Of a stretch of 26,988 nt of DNA, positions 14,695-20,746 are shown piece after piece (within the stretch, counting starts at the first letter, position 1; each line of letters begins with the position of its first letter). Under the pieces are notes generated by a model that ran no database searches, was not told where the DNA came from, and worked only from the letters and a program-made list of their open reading frames with translations. Location of the stretch: contig JALSPX010000247.1 of NCBI GenBank assembly GCA_026985755.1, positions 1 to 26,988 of the forward strand, written 5' to 3'. This stretch comes from Sulfurovum sp. Lineage in GTDB: Bacteria > Campylobacterota > Campylobacteria > Campylobacterales > Sulfurovaceae. The position numbers were made by a program, and so were the translations under genes.

Positions 14695-16076
14695 TGATAA
14701 ACAGAAGAACTTTTATTAAACTTTCACTGGCATTGAGCTCTTATGCATTGGTACCACAATTTACCTATGCATCTACCCTTGATTTAGACAAAATTAATTT
14801 TTCTACAGGCATTGCCAATACAAATGCTGCACAAACACTGATTGTCTTTCTCTATGGGGGAGCCAGTCAATTGGCAGGGAATCTTAGTAATATTGACGAA
14901 ATTAAAACACTCTCTCAAAGTGACTATGACAACTACTTTAGAAGTATCACAAAAACCACCAATAACTGTTGGAAAGAAGCAGGAGGGGACGCACTAGAAA
15001 GTCTTCTTGAAAGTGGGGATATGACGCTCTTTCGAGCTTGCTACTCACAGGTACGTGAAGACAATGACAACAAAGCCCATGGCGAATGTGTCGTCCAAAA
15101 TCAAAAAGGAAGTTTTGATGAAGATGGCGGTGGTATTTTAGCAAATCTAGCAGAAATACTGCAAAACCATAATATAGTCAATCAAAACTCCATCATGCCA
15201 TTTGCCACCATGGAAGGAGAATCACAATTTTATACGGAAGGCAATGTAGCATTACCAAGCTACTTAAAGCCTGTAGGTATCGACGCATCATTTTCTAACC
15301 CTTATCAAAGAGAACGAGAACGAATATGGTACTACTACACAGAAACAGAACGAGACAGTGCTCCAGATAGTTATTGGGCATCTGATGAAAAAGGTGGTTT
15401 TGATCCTGCACTTACCAAGACTATGGATACTTTGGCACAACAAAACAATGAAACAGGTATCATCAAAGACAATTTTAGTAAACGTGTTCAACGAAGTCAA
15501 TTTATCAATACTATAAAAAATAAAAGTACACCAGATTTAGGTGCAGATGGCTATCCTCAAGACAATAAATTTGCCCAACGTATAGAAGCTGCGATTAAAC
15601 TTCTTGTGCATAACCCAGATACAAAAGTACTCACCGTTGGTACAGATGGTTTAGGTGGATGGGATGACCATAATGAAGCAAGAAATTATGTGGAACGTTC
15701 AGAACAACTTTTCATCTCTTTAAAATCAGCTATGGCGCATTTAAAAGCAGAAAACAAAGCTGATAAAATCAATATTATGGTCTTTGGTGAATTTGGAAGA
15801 AATGTCAATTTAAACAGTGCAAAAGGCTGGGATCATGGAAATTTACAAAATTTTTATGTGCTAGGAGGGAATGGATATTTTAACCATAAAGGCATAGTGG
15901 GTGAGACTATCGTTGAAAATACGGGTCAAATAAATAGACTCTATCTCAAGCCAAAACCAAACACTTATTGGTTTGAACCCCTAAGTATTGCAGCAACTTT
16001 ATATAAAATATATGGGATAGAAAACCCTGAAGTGTTGACAGGTGGGTATGGAGAAATTACGCCTCTGTTTAGCTAA
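14694..16076 (+). CDS. DUF1501-family Tat-exported protein
   Basis: This 460-residue protein has a twin-arginine signal (NRRTFIK, residues 3-9). Family motifs are present: LIVFLYGGAS (49-58), DGLGGWDDH (318-326; the family usually reads GGWDTH), FGEFGRNV (364-371; usually EFGR) and KGWDHG (377-382; usually TDHG). These Asp/His/Glu positions match the metal-site layout of the alkaline phosphatase/sulfatase-like fold, but the nucleophile is not obvious and no activity can be named. Its ATG overlaps the stop of the DUF1800-like gene. It converges on recR with only ten bases between stops. Confidence 0.85.
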   Translation: MINRRTFIKLSLALSSYALVPQFTYASTLDLDKINFSTGIANTNAAQTLIVFLYGGASQLAGNLSNIDEIKTLSQSDYDNYFRSITKTTNNCWKEAGGDALESLLESGDMTLFRACYSQVREDNDNKAHGECVVQNQKGSFDEDGGGILANLAEILQNHNIVNQNSIMPFATMEGESQFYTEGNVALPSYLKPVGIDASFSNPYQRERERIWYYYTETERDSAPDSYWASDEKGGFDPALTKTMDTLAQQNNETGIIKDNFSKRVQRSQFINTIKNKSTPDLGADGYPQDNKFAQRIEAAIKLLVHNPDTKVLTVGTDGLGGWDDHNEARNYVERSEQLFISLKSAMAHLKAENKADKINIMVFGEFGRNVNLNSAKGWDHGNLQNFYVLGGNGYFNHKGIVGETIVENTGQINRLYLKPKPNTYWFEPLSIAATLYKIYGIENPEVLTGGYGEITPLFS

Positions 16077-16086
16077 AGGGGATCCT

Positions 16087-16656
16087 CTAAATCTTTACCC
16101 GAGCCTCCAAGGCACGAGAGAGTGACATAATATCTATATTTTCAAGCTCTACACCCGTAGGTACACCTTGGGCTATTTTAGTGAATCGTATCTCTAGCCC
16201 TTGAAGTTTATCTTCTATATAGAGTATCATCGTGTCTGTAGCGATACTAGGAGGAAAAGCAAAGATAATCTCATCTACGCCACCTACGGCATAAAATAGA
16301 TGTGCTTCATCTAGGTCTCTCACCTCTGAGATGACATAGTACACCCCTTTGAACTGCCCACTCTCTTCTATGGTCAAAATATCTTTGGCAGATTGCACAA
16401 TACAAAGCTTGCTAGAGTCTCTGTAGGGGTCAGAGCAGATGGTACAAAGCTCATCTTCACTCATATTATGGCACTTACTGCATCGTTGGATGCTGTTGAT
16501 ACCCGTCTCCAATGCATGGGCGAGCTTCATCCCTGCAAAGCCATCTTCCATCACGGCATGGTAGGCTAGGCGAATGGCTGTTTTTTTTCCAATACTTGGC
16601 AGCGAAGAAAAGGCATCTACCAAGTTTTCGAATGCTTCTATTTTATAATTTTTCAT
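16087..16656 (-). CDS. recR: Recombination protein RecR
   Basis: RecR helps RecO and RecF load RecA at gaps in DNA repair. The start at 16656 (MKNYKIEAFENL) is preceded by AAAGG with five-base spacing; the longer frame from 16689 has no ribosome site. The 189-residue product has the N-terminal helix-hairpin-helix (LPSIGKKTAIRLAYH, 19-33), a four-Cys zinc finger (Cys59, Cys62, Cys71, Cys74) and the Toprim domain (CIVQSAKDILTIEESGQF, about 85-102). The length is slightly under the usual 195-200. The Dabb-domain gene ends 33 bases upstream, so they are probably co-transcribed. Confidence 0.93.
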   Translation of the reverse strand: MKNYKIEAFENLVDAFSSLPSIGKKTAIRLAYHAVMEDGFAGMKLAHALETGINSIQRCSKCHNMSEDELCTICSDPYRDSSKLCIVQSAKDILTIEESGQFKGVYYVISEVRDLDEAHLFYAVGGVDEIIFAFPPSIATDTMILYIEDKLQGLEIRFTKIAQGVPTGVELENIDIMSLSRALEARVKI

Positions 16657-16689
16657 ATATGCCTTTATTGGTGCGATGGCAATCGCCAT

Positions 16690-16983
16690 CTACATTTTAT
16701 TGTAATCTACTGCTTTAGAGTATTCTACTACGGACTTGATAAACGATACAACCTTTTGGTGTTCAGGATGCACCTCATAAGCATCAAGCCCTTCTTTACT
16801 TTCAAAGACGGCGATGATACTCAAATCCATTGCCCTATCTGCCTCGATGAAGTTCACACCTACATCCATACTTCTTAAGCTTGGTACTGCTCCTAGAAGG
16901 TTTTCAAGCATCTGCTTGGCTTGAATGATATTGGCTTCTTTATTCTCTTCTCTAAACTTAAACATCACAATATGTACAAACAT
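16690..16983 (-). CDS. Dabb (stress-responsive A/B barrel) domain protein
   Basis: This 97-residue protein matches the Dabb ferredoxin-like barrel: an opening HIVMFKFRE strand, a helix with AKQMLENLLG, SMDVGVNF and then LSIIAVFESKEGLDAYEVHPEHQKVV, which is the family's characteristic HP-x-H segment. Such proteins form dimeric barrels; the bacterial role is unknown. GGAG lies seven bases before the ATG at 16983. A TATAAT at 17016-17011 on the minus strand is a likely -10. It is divergent from dnaJ and upstream of recR. Confidence 0.85.
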   Translation of the reverse strand: MFVHIVMFKFREENKEANIIQAKQMLENLLGAVPSLRSMDVGVNFIEADRAMDLSIIAVFESKEGLDAYEVHPEHQKVVSFIKSVVEYSKAVDYNKM

Positions 16984-17010
16984 ACTTACACTCCAAAATA
17001 ACTTTTCGTG

Positions 17011-17016
17011 ATTATA
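17011..17016 (-). promoter_or_regulatory. -10 element for the Dabb/recR unit
   Basis: TATAAT on the minus strand lies 27 bases before the Dabb ATG in an 86-base divergent region. No clear -35 is visible, which is usual for Campylobacterota promoters. Confidence 0.45.
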
Positions 17017-17025
17017 ACGAAATTA

Positions 17026-17034
17026 TGGTAGAAT
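17026..17034 (+). promoter_or_regulatory. Extended -10 promoter of dnaJ
   Basis: TGG followed by TAGAAT (17029-17034) forms an extended -10 motif 35 bases before the dnaJ ATG. No heat-shock CIRCE element is visible in the leader. Confidence 0.45.
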
Positions 17035-17069
17035 TCGCCAAAATGATTACCCTACTTTAGGAGTTATGT

Positions 17070-18209
17070 ATGACAGAAATGTGTTATTATGAAGTATTAG
17101 AAGTAAGCAAAGACTGTTCAAGTGCACAGCTAAAAAAATCTTACCGTAAATTAGCAATGAAATATCATCCAGACAGAAATCCCGATGATAAAGAGGCAGA
17201 AGAGAAATTTAAACGTATCAATGAAGCCTATCAAGTACTCTCAGATGAAGAGAAACGCTCTATTTATGACCGTTATGGTAAAGCAGGACTCGAAGGTCAA
17301 GGTGGTATGGGTGGAGGCTTTGGTGGCTCCAATATGGACGATATTATGGATATATTTAATTCTATGTTTGGCGGTGGTGGTTTTGGTGGAGGTGGTTTTG
17401 GCAGACAATCACGCCGTGATCCAAGCCAAAAGTATGCATTAGACTTTGAGATAGAACTGCAGCTAGAATTCCATGAAGCAATTTTTGGGTGTGAAAAAAA
17501 GATAGATATTCGATACAAAACATCATGTAATACGTGTAAAGGTACAGGTGCCAAAGATGCCAAACTAGAAACCTGCGACTACTGTGGCGGACAAGGACAA
17601 GTACTCATGCGTCAAGGGCCGATGCAGTTTGCACAAACCTGTCCAAAATGTCAAGGACAAGGACAAAGTGTCAAAGAAACTTGTGGAAGCTGTAACGGCA
17701 AAGGTTATCATGAAGAAGATGATACCGTTAGCATCAGTATCCCAGCAGGTGTAGACTCAGGCAATCGCCTTAGAGCACAAGGCTACGGAAATGAAGACAA
17801 ACATGGACGCCGTGGTGATTTATACATGACCTTTATCGTAGAAGAGGACGAAAACTTTATACGTAATGGAAATGATATCTACATAGAAGTACCTGTCTTC
17901 TTCACCCAAGCGATACTTGGAGAGACTATCTCTATACCCGCACTCGATGGTGAGCTGGAATTAGAACTCAAACAAAGCACCAAAGACAAAGAGCAATTTA
18001 TCTTTAATGATGAAGGTGTTGCAGATGTACATAGTGGACGCAAAGGTCGACTCATCGCACAAATACGCATGATACTTCCCAAGAAAATTAATGAAGAGCA
18101 AAAAGAGCTTCTTGAAAAACTTCAAGAAAGCTATGGCGTAGAGAGCCGTCCTCACAAATCTACCTTTGATTCTGCTTTTGACAGAGTCAAGTCTTGGTTT
18201 AAGGGTTAA
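17070..18209 (+). CDS. dnaJ: Chaperone DnaJ
   Basis: This 379-residue Hsp40 co-chaperone stimulates DnaK ATP hydrolysis and delivers unfolded clients. It has a J domain (about 4-70, HPD at 33-35), a Gly/Phe-rich linker (about 73-112), four zinc-binding CxxCxGxG repeats (Cys152/155, 168/171, 190/193, 204/207) and the C-terminal substrate domains. The length is normal for full DnaJ. AGGAG lies seven bases before the ATG. It is divergent from Dabb/recR and followed by no partner gene; dnaK is not in the window. Confidence 0.96.
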   Translation: MTEMCYYEVLEVSKDCSSAQLKKSYRKLAMKYHPDRNPDDKEAEEKFKRINEAYQVLSDEEKRSIYDRYGKAGLEGQGGMGGGFGGSNMDDIMDIFNSMFGGGGFGGGGFGRQSRRDPSQKYALDFEIELQLEFHEAIFGCEKKIDIRYKTSCNTCKGTGAKDAKLETCDYCGGQGQVLMRQGPMQFAQTCPKCQGQGQSVKETCGSCNGKGYHEEDDTVSISIPAGVDSGNRLRAQGYGNEDKHGRRGDLYMTFIVEEDENFIRNGNDIYIEVPVFFTQAILGETISIPALDGELELELKQSTKDKEQFIFNDEGVADVHSGRKGRLIAQIRMILPKKINEEQKELLEKLQESYGVESRPHKSTFDSAFDRVKSWFKG

Positions 18210-18236
18210 TCGATGATTATTTGTAAATGCCCACGG

Positions 18237-18269
18237 TGCAATGACTTTTGCTAGTTTGGTGATTTCTAT
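18237..18269 (+). repeat. Imperfect 33-base direct repeat, copy A
   Basis: It starts TGCAATGACTTTTGCTAG and matches copy B (19140-19172) at 28 of 33 positions in the same orientation. The two copies flank the DUF5718-like gene. In the ATG frame all five differences would change the amino acid, so it is not conserved as a peptide. The surrounding 78 bases (18210-18287) hold no other feature. Confidence 0.6.
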
Positions 18270-18287
18270 TGCATATTTTGGGGTTCA

Positions 18288-19085
18288 CTATTGCACCTTT
18301 TGGTGCAAGATAATTTTACTTACAGATGGCGTCAAACTTGCATCATCACTACGTATATCATAAGCTATGACATACACTTCATCACCACTTTTCAAATAAT
18401 TATGTTCACCAAATTCTGCATAAGCAGTCGCACCTATAGAGATAAGTGCCTGCTTCGGATAATCACATGCTTTTAGGTGTGCTGCTATATCTTCTAAGGG
18501 TCCAAACTCTTTTTGATGGTTCATCTTCTCTATAAGCCAGTTTGTAAGCTTAGTATAAAAATAAGAGTAGCCAAGCAAAGGAGCATCTACACCATAAGGA
18601 TGTATAACACCATCACGTTTGACAAAAGAGCAAAGGTGATAATGGTCCATCACTCCACTCTTATCAAATGTATCGATGGCTATCCACTTATCACCTATAC
18701 CTTTGGAGTTTTCTCCCCAAGACTTTTTTTCAGAAATTTTTTTAGCACCTTCTTTACGGATAGTACAATCATTAAATGTAGTGAACTTCTGTGCTATCAA
18801 ATCAACTATTGTATCATGATTATCATAGACAATATTAAACAATACAGCAATTTCTGGCTCTACTTGTGCATTGGCTTCATAAGTAGGTAGCGTCAGCGTA
18901 TCTATACTGATGGAGTATACACCTAAGAAAGTGTCTGATTGAGGTAAATAAAAAGGGAAAATACCTTTAGGTGCATTATCAGACTCCGTTAGAATGTTTT
19001 CAAAATCTTTCAGTTCGCCAGCCTGCTCTAAATGATGTGCAAAGTTACCAGCGACACCCAAACCAATTACATTTCTCAAATCCAT
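18288..19085 (-). CDS. DUF5718-like protein
   Basis: This 265-residue soluble protein begins MDLRNVIGLGVAGNFAHHLE. I relate it to DUF5718 from memory of that opening, and some segments (VEPEIAVLFNIVY, SWGENSKGIGDKW) recall fumarylacetoacetase-like hydrolase folds. That second link is weak and no activity should be assumed. There is no signal peptide or membrane segment. It has its own TATAAT (19112-19107) 21 bases before the ATG. A perfect 7-base hairpin covers its last six sense codons. It stands alone between two imperfect direct repeats, convergent with dnaJ, and no operon partner is evident. Confidence 0.75.
   Translation of the reverse strand: MDLRNVIGLGVAGNFAHHLEQAGELKDFENILTESDNAPKGIFPFYLPQSDTFLGVYSISIDTLTLPTYEANAQVEPEIAVLFNIVYDNHDTIVDLIAQKFTTFNDCTIRKEGAKKISEKKSWGENSKGIGDKWIAIDTFDKSGVMDHYHLCSFVKRDGVIHPYGVDAPLLGYSYFYTKLTNWLIEKMNHQKEFGPLEDIAAHLKACDYPKQALISIGATAYAEFGEHNYLKSGDEVYVIAYDIRSDDASLTPSVSKIILHQKVQ
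18291..18308. other. Hairpin spanning the end of the DUF5718-like gene
   Basis: TTGCACC and GGTGCAA form a perfect 7-base stem with a four-base loop, lying in the last six sense codons and ending right at the TAG. Neither strand has a T-run directly after it, so it is not a standard terminator. It may still slow transcription or protect the 3' ends of the converging dnaJ and DUF5718 transcripts. Confidence 0.45.
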
Positions 19086-19106
19086 ACGTACTCTTTTTTA
19101 ACACGC

Positions 19107-19112
19107 ATTATA
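19107..19112 (-). promoter_or_regulatory. -10 element of the DUF5718-like gene
   Basis: TATAAT on the minus strand lies 21 bases before the ATG at 19085. No convincing -35 is present. Confidence 0.45.
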
Positions 19113-19139
19113 CAATAGGATTGCCAAAATTAGTGATGA

Positions 19140-19172
19140 TGCAATGATTTTTGCTAATTTTATGATTTGTAT
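19140..19172 (+). repeat. Imperfect 33-base direct repeat, copy B
   Basis: It starts TGCAATGATTTTTGCTAA and matches copy A at 18237-18269 in 28 of 33 positions. It lies between the DUF5718-like promoter and the small membrane protein gene. Confidence 0.6.
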
Positions 19173-19248
19173 AATTTGGATTTACTATAAAAAGTACACA
19201 GCAAGTACACACTTGTGTTTTATACTAAAGATACTAAAAGGAGTGACT

Positions 19249-19437
19249 ATGAAACATGAATTGAAGGAGAACAAAAATATTATTTTTGTTTCTATATTTA
19301 TTGGTATAATGATGATTTTTATGTTGATAACAGTCATCTATGTGACATCTCAAATTACAAACTGTTCTAGTGCCAAAAAAATGAAAAATATGTGCTATAA
19401 AAATGAATTATTTATGAAAGGTAAAAAATTTGCTTAA
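19249..19437 (+). CDS. Small single-span membrane protein
   Basis: From the ATG at 19249, which has AGGAG five bases upstream, the product is 62 residues. It has a basic/acidic N-terminus (MKHELKENKN), one hydrophobic helix (about 11-34, IIFVSIFIGIMMIFMLITVI) and a short lysine-rich tail with two cysteines (NCSS, NMCYKN). A longer frame from 19144 has no ribosome site and would begin inside repeat copy B. I do not recognise the family. It converges on the HU gene. Confidence 0.55.
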   Translation: MKHELKENKNIIFVSIFIGIMMIFMLITVIYVTSQITNCSSAKKMKNMCYKNELFMKGKKFA

Positions 19438-19445
19438 TAGAAATA

Positions 19446-19471
19446 CAAGATTACTATGTAAAGCAATCTTG
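19446..19471. terminator. Weak stem-loop between the small membrane gene and HU
   Basis: CAAGATT and AATCTTG pair perfectly over seven bases around a 12-base loop in the 45-base gap between converging stops. There is no strong T-run on either side, so terminator function is uncertain. Confidence 0.35.
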
Positions 19472-19482
19472 TGGATATAAAA

Positions 19483-19764
19483 CTACGCGTTTGCAACTGC
19501 GTCTTTTAGTGTTTTACCCATTTTAAATTTAGGTGCAGTGTGTGCCGCTTTTGTATATGTTTTGTTTGTTCCTGGTACTTTTCCACTTTTTTCTTTAACT
19601 TCTACAGTTGAGAATGTTCCAAAACCTACAAGTGATACTGACTCTTTTTTTACTAGTGCTTCTGTGACTGAGTCGATAAATGCTTTTACTGCTCTCTCAG
19701 CTGCTGCTTTACTCTCAAATTCACCATTTTTTTGTACTAATTCTACGAACTCTGCTTTTGTCAT
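19483..19764 (-). CDS. hup: HU-family DNA-binding protein
   Basis: This 93-residue histone-like protein has the HU dimerisation helices (MTKAEFVELVQKNG, then AAAERAVKAFIDSVTEAL) and the SLVGFGTF beta turn. The DNA-grasping arm carries a conserved Pro and basic residues (KVPGTNKTY), followed by the C-terminal APKFKMGKTLKDAV. HU bends and compacts DNA as a dimer. The length is normal. AAGGAA precedes the ATG, and a very strong promoter lies upstream, as expected for an abundant protein. Confidence 0.94.
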   Translation of the reverse strand: MTKAEFVELVQKNGEFESKAAAERAVKAFIDSVTEALVKKESVSLVGFGTFSTVEVKEKSGKVPGTNKTYTKAAHTAPKFKMGKTLKDAVANA

Positions 19765-19796
19765 TCTTAATTCCTTTTTTAATTTAAGATGTGGGT

Positions 19797-19824
19797 ATTA
19801 TAGCATAACAAACTCTTAAGTCAA
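19797..19824 (-). promoter_or_regulatory. Strong promoter of the HU gene
   Basis: On the minus strand TTGACT (19824-19819), a 16-base spacer and TATAAT (19802-19797) preceded by TATGC (extended -10) form a near-consensus sigma-70 promoter 32 bases before the HU ATG. The remaining gap up to the tRNA (19825-19999) shows only an AT-rich 8-base inverted repeat (19858-19885). Confidence 0.65.
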
Positions 19825-19999
19825 GCTAAAATATACAATCCAACCCCTATTTTACACACATTTAACACAAAAATAGTTTAAATGTAAGAAAATTTATTAA
19901 ATAGCAATTTTATAATCCTCAATAATACTTGCGTGAATAGATTAAGGTTTATGTAATATTCAATTCGTTTGAAAAAACTATAAATAAGTCATAGAAAGA

Positions 20000-20084
20000 T
20001 GGTGCGTCAGAGAGGATTTGAACCTCCACACCCGTAGGGCACTACCCCCTCAAGGTAGCGTGTCTACCGTTCCACCACTGACGC
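20000..20084 (-). tRNA. tRNA-Leu (anticodon GAG)
   Basis: Read on the minus strand, the acceptor stem GCGTCAG pairs with CTGACGC, followed by A and an encoded CCA (85 bases in total). The anticodon stem CTACC/GGTAG encloses TTGAGGG, giving anticodon GAG. A long variable arm (about GCCCTACGGGT) and GGTTCAAATCC T-arm are present, as in class II leucine tRNAs. A TATAAC on the minus strand (20098-20093) is a plausible -10 just upstream. Confidence 0.93.
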
Positions 20085-20131
20085 ATCTTGTGGTTATAGT
20101 TAAGTACTATAGAAACTTTAAAAATGAGGGT

Positions 20132-20166
20132 ACAAAAAGTTGTGACGGGATTATATCCCTCACAAC
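20132..20166 (-). terminator. Rho-independent terminator after atpE
   Basis: On the minus strand GTTGTGAGGGAT pairs with ATCCCGTCACAAC with one bulged base and a short loop, followed directly by TTTTTGT. This is a canonical intrinsic terminator, placed about 105 bases after the atpE stop. Confidence 0.8.
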
Positions 20167-20194
20167 CTTTTAGCTTCTTTAAAACTAGCTTTAT

Positions 20195-20210
20195 ATTCGA
20201 CTAGTCGAAT
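20195..20210. other. Perfect 16-base palindrome in the atpE 3' region
   Basis: ATTCGACTAGTCGAAT is identical on both strands. It lies between the atpE stop and its terminator, so it would be in the 3' untranslated region as a potential hairpin or RNA-RNA pairing site. Confidence 0.5.
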
Positions 20211-20219
20211 GAGCCAACT

Positions 20220-20247
20220 GCTAAAGTTGTCTTAATGACAACGTAGC
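20220..20247 (-). other. Stem-loop in the atpE 3' region
   Basis: GTTGTC/GACAAC with a 5-base loop (20226-20242) is extended by GCTA/TAGC outside a small internal mismatch. With the palindrome at 20195 and the terminator at 20132 it makes three consecutive structures in the 106-base stretch after atpE. Confidence 0.5.
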
Positions 20248-20272
20248 ATAAAGAACTTTGCTCTGTTGCGTC

Positions 20273-20581
20273 CTATCCGATAAACGGGTTAGCGTAAAGA
20301 GCAATAAGAGCAATTACCAATGTATAGATAACTTGCGCTTCGATCATTGCTAGAGCAATAAACATTGTAGTCATTAGTTTACCACCAAGACCTGGGTTTC
20401 TAGCTGTACCAGCAATCGTTGCAGCAGCAGTATGACCCATACCGATAGCTCCACCAAGTGCAGCAAGACCAAGACCAACACCAGCAGCAACTACTGAGTA
20501 TGCTTTAATCATAGATTCTCCATCTTCACCTGCGAATGCAACAGCACCAAGTGCCAAGAAAAGTAAGAAAAACTTTTTCAT
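20273..20581 (-). CDS. atpE: ATP synthase F0 subunit c
   Basis: This 102-residue proteolipid forms the rotating ring of F-type ATP synthase. It has a signal-like leader (MKKFFLLFLALGAVAFA), a first membrane helix rich in Gly/Ala (about 28-55), the polar loop ARNPGLGG with RNP at 61-63, and a second helix with the ion-carrying Glu81 (ALAMIEAQVIYTL). The family is usually about 80 residues; the extra leader is a trait I associate with Campylobacterota. The gene is alone here, without other atp genes, with its own -10 (TATAAT 20729-20724), a leader of about 130 bases and a strong terminator. Confidence 0.95.
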   Translation of the reverse strand: MKKFFLLFLALGAVAFAGEDGESMIKAYSVVAAGVGLGLAALGGAIGMGHTAAATIAGTARNPGLGGKLMTTMFIALAMIEAQVIYTLVIALIALYANPFIG

Positions 20582-20723
20582 TTTAATATCCTTATGTTTA
20601 ATAGAGTTTAAGTCTCTTCGACTGCTTTAAAAGTCCGTTCGGATAGCGTAAACAATGCTAACATTGCCAACAACCACATAAATGCAAGTTGTTTCCCTAC
20701 TTATCACTTTTATAAACATCGGG

Positions 20724-20729
20724 ATTATA
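20724..20729 (-). promoter_or_regulatory. -10 element of atpE
   Basis: TATAAT on the minus strand lies 17 bases after the pnp stop and 142 bases before the atpE ATG, giving a long leader (20582-20716) with small hairpins such as CAATG-TTAG-CATTG. No clear -35 is visible. Confidence 0.45.
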
Positions 20730-20746
20730 ACTAAATTTGATTTAAC

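Noticed and set aside
16077..16086. AGGGGATCC-like small dyad between the DUF1501 and recR stops
   Set aside because: It is too short and imperfect to call a terminator for either converging gene.
18513..18890. A 125-residue plus-strand frame inside the DUF5718-like gene
   Set aside because: It is antisense to a coherent protein with its own promoter and start, and its composition is not protein-like.
19144..19248. Longer start for the small membrane protein
   Set aside because: It begins inside repeat copy B with no ribosome site, while the ATG at 19249 has AGGAG at a good distance.
19858..19885. ACATTTAA / TTAAATGT inverted repeat between HU and the tRNA
   Set aside because: It is an AT-rich 8-base stem with a 12-base loop and no T-run; chance is likely at this base composition.
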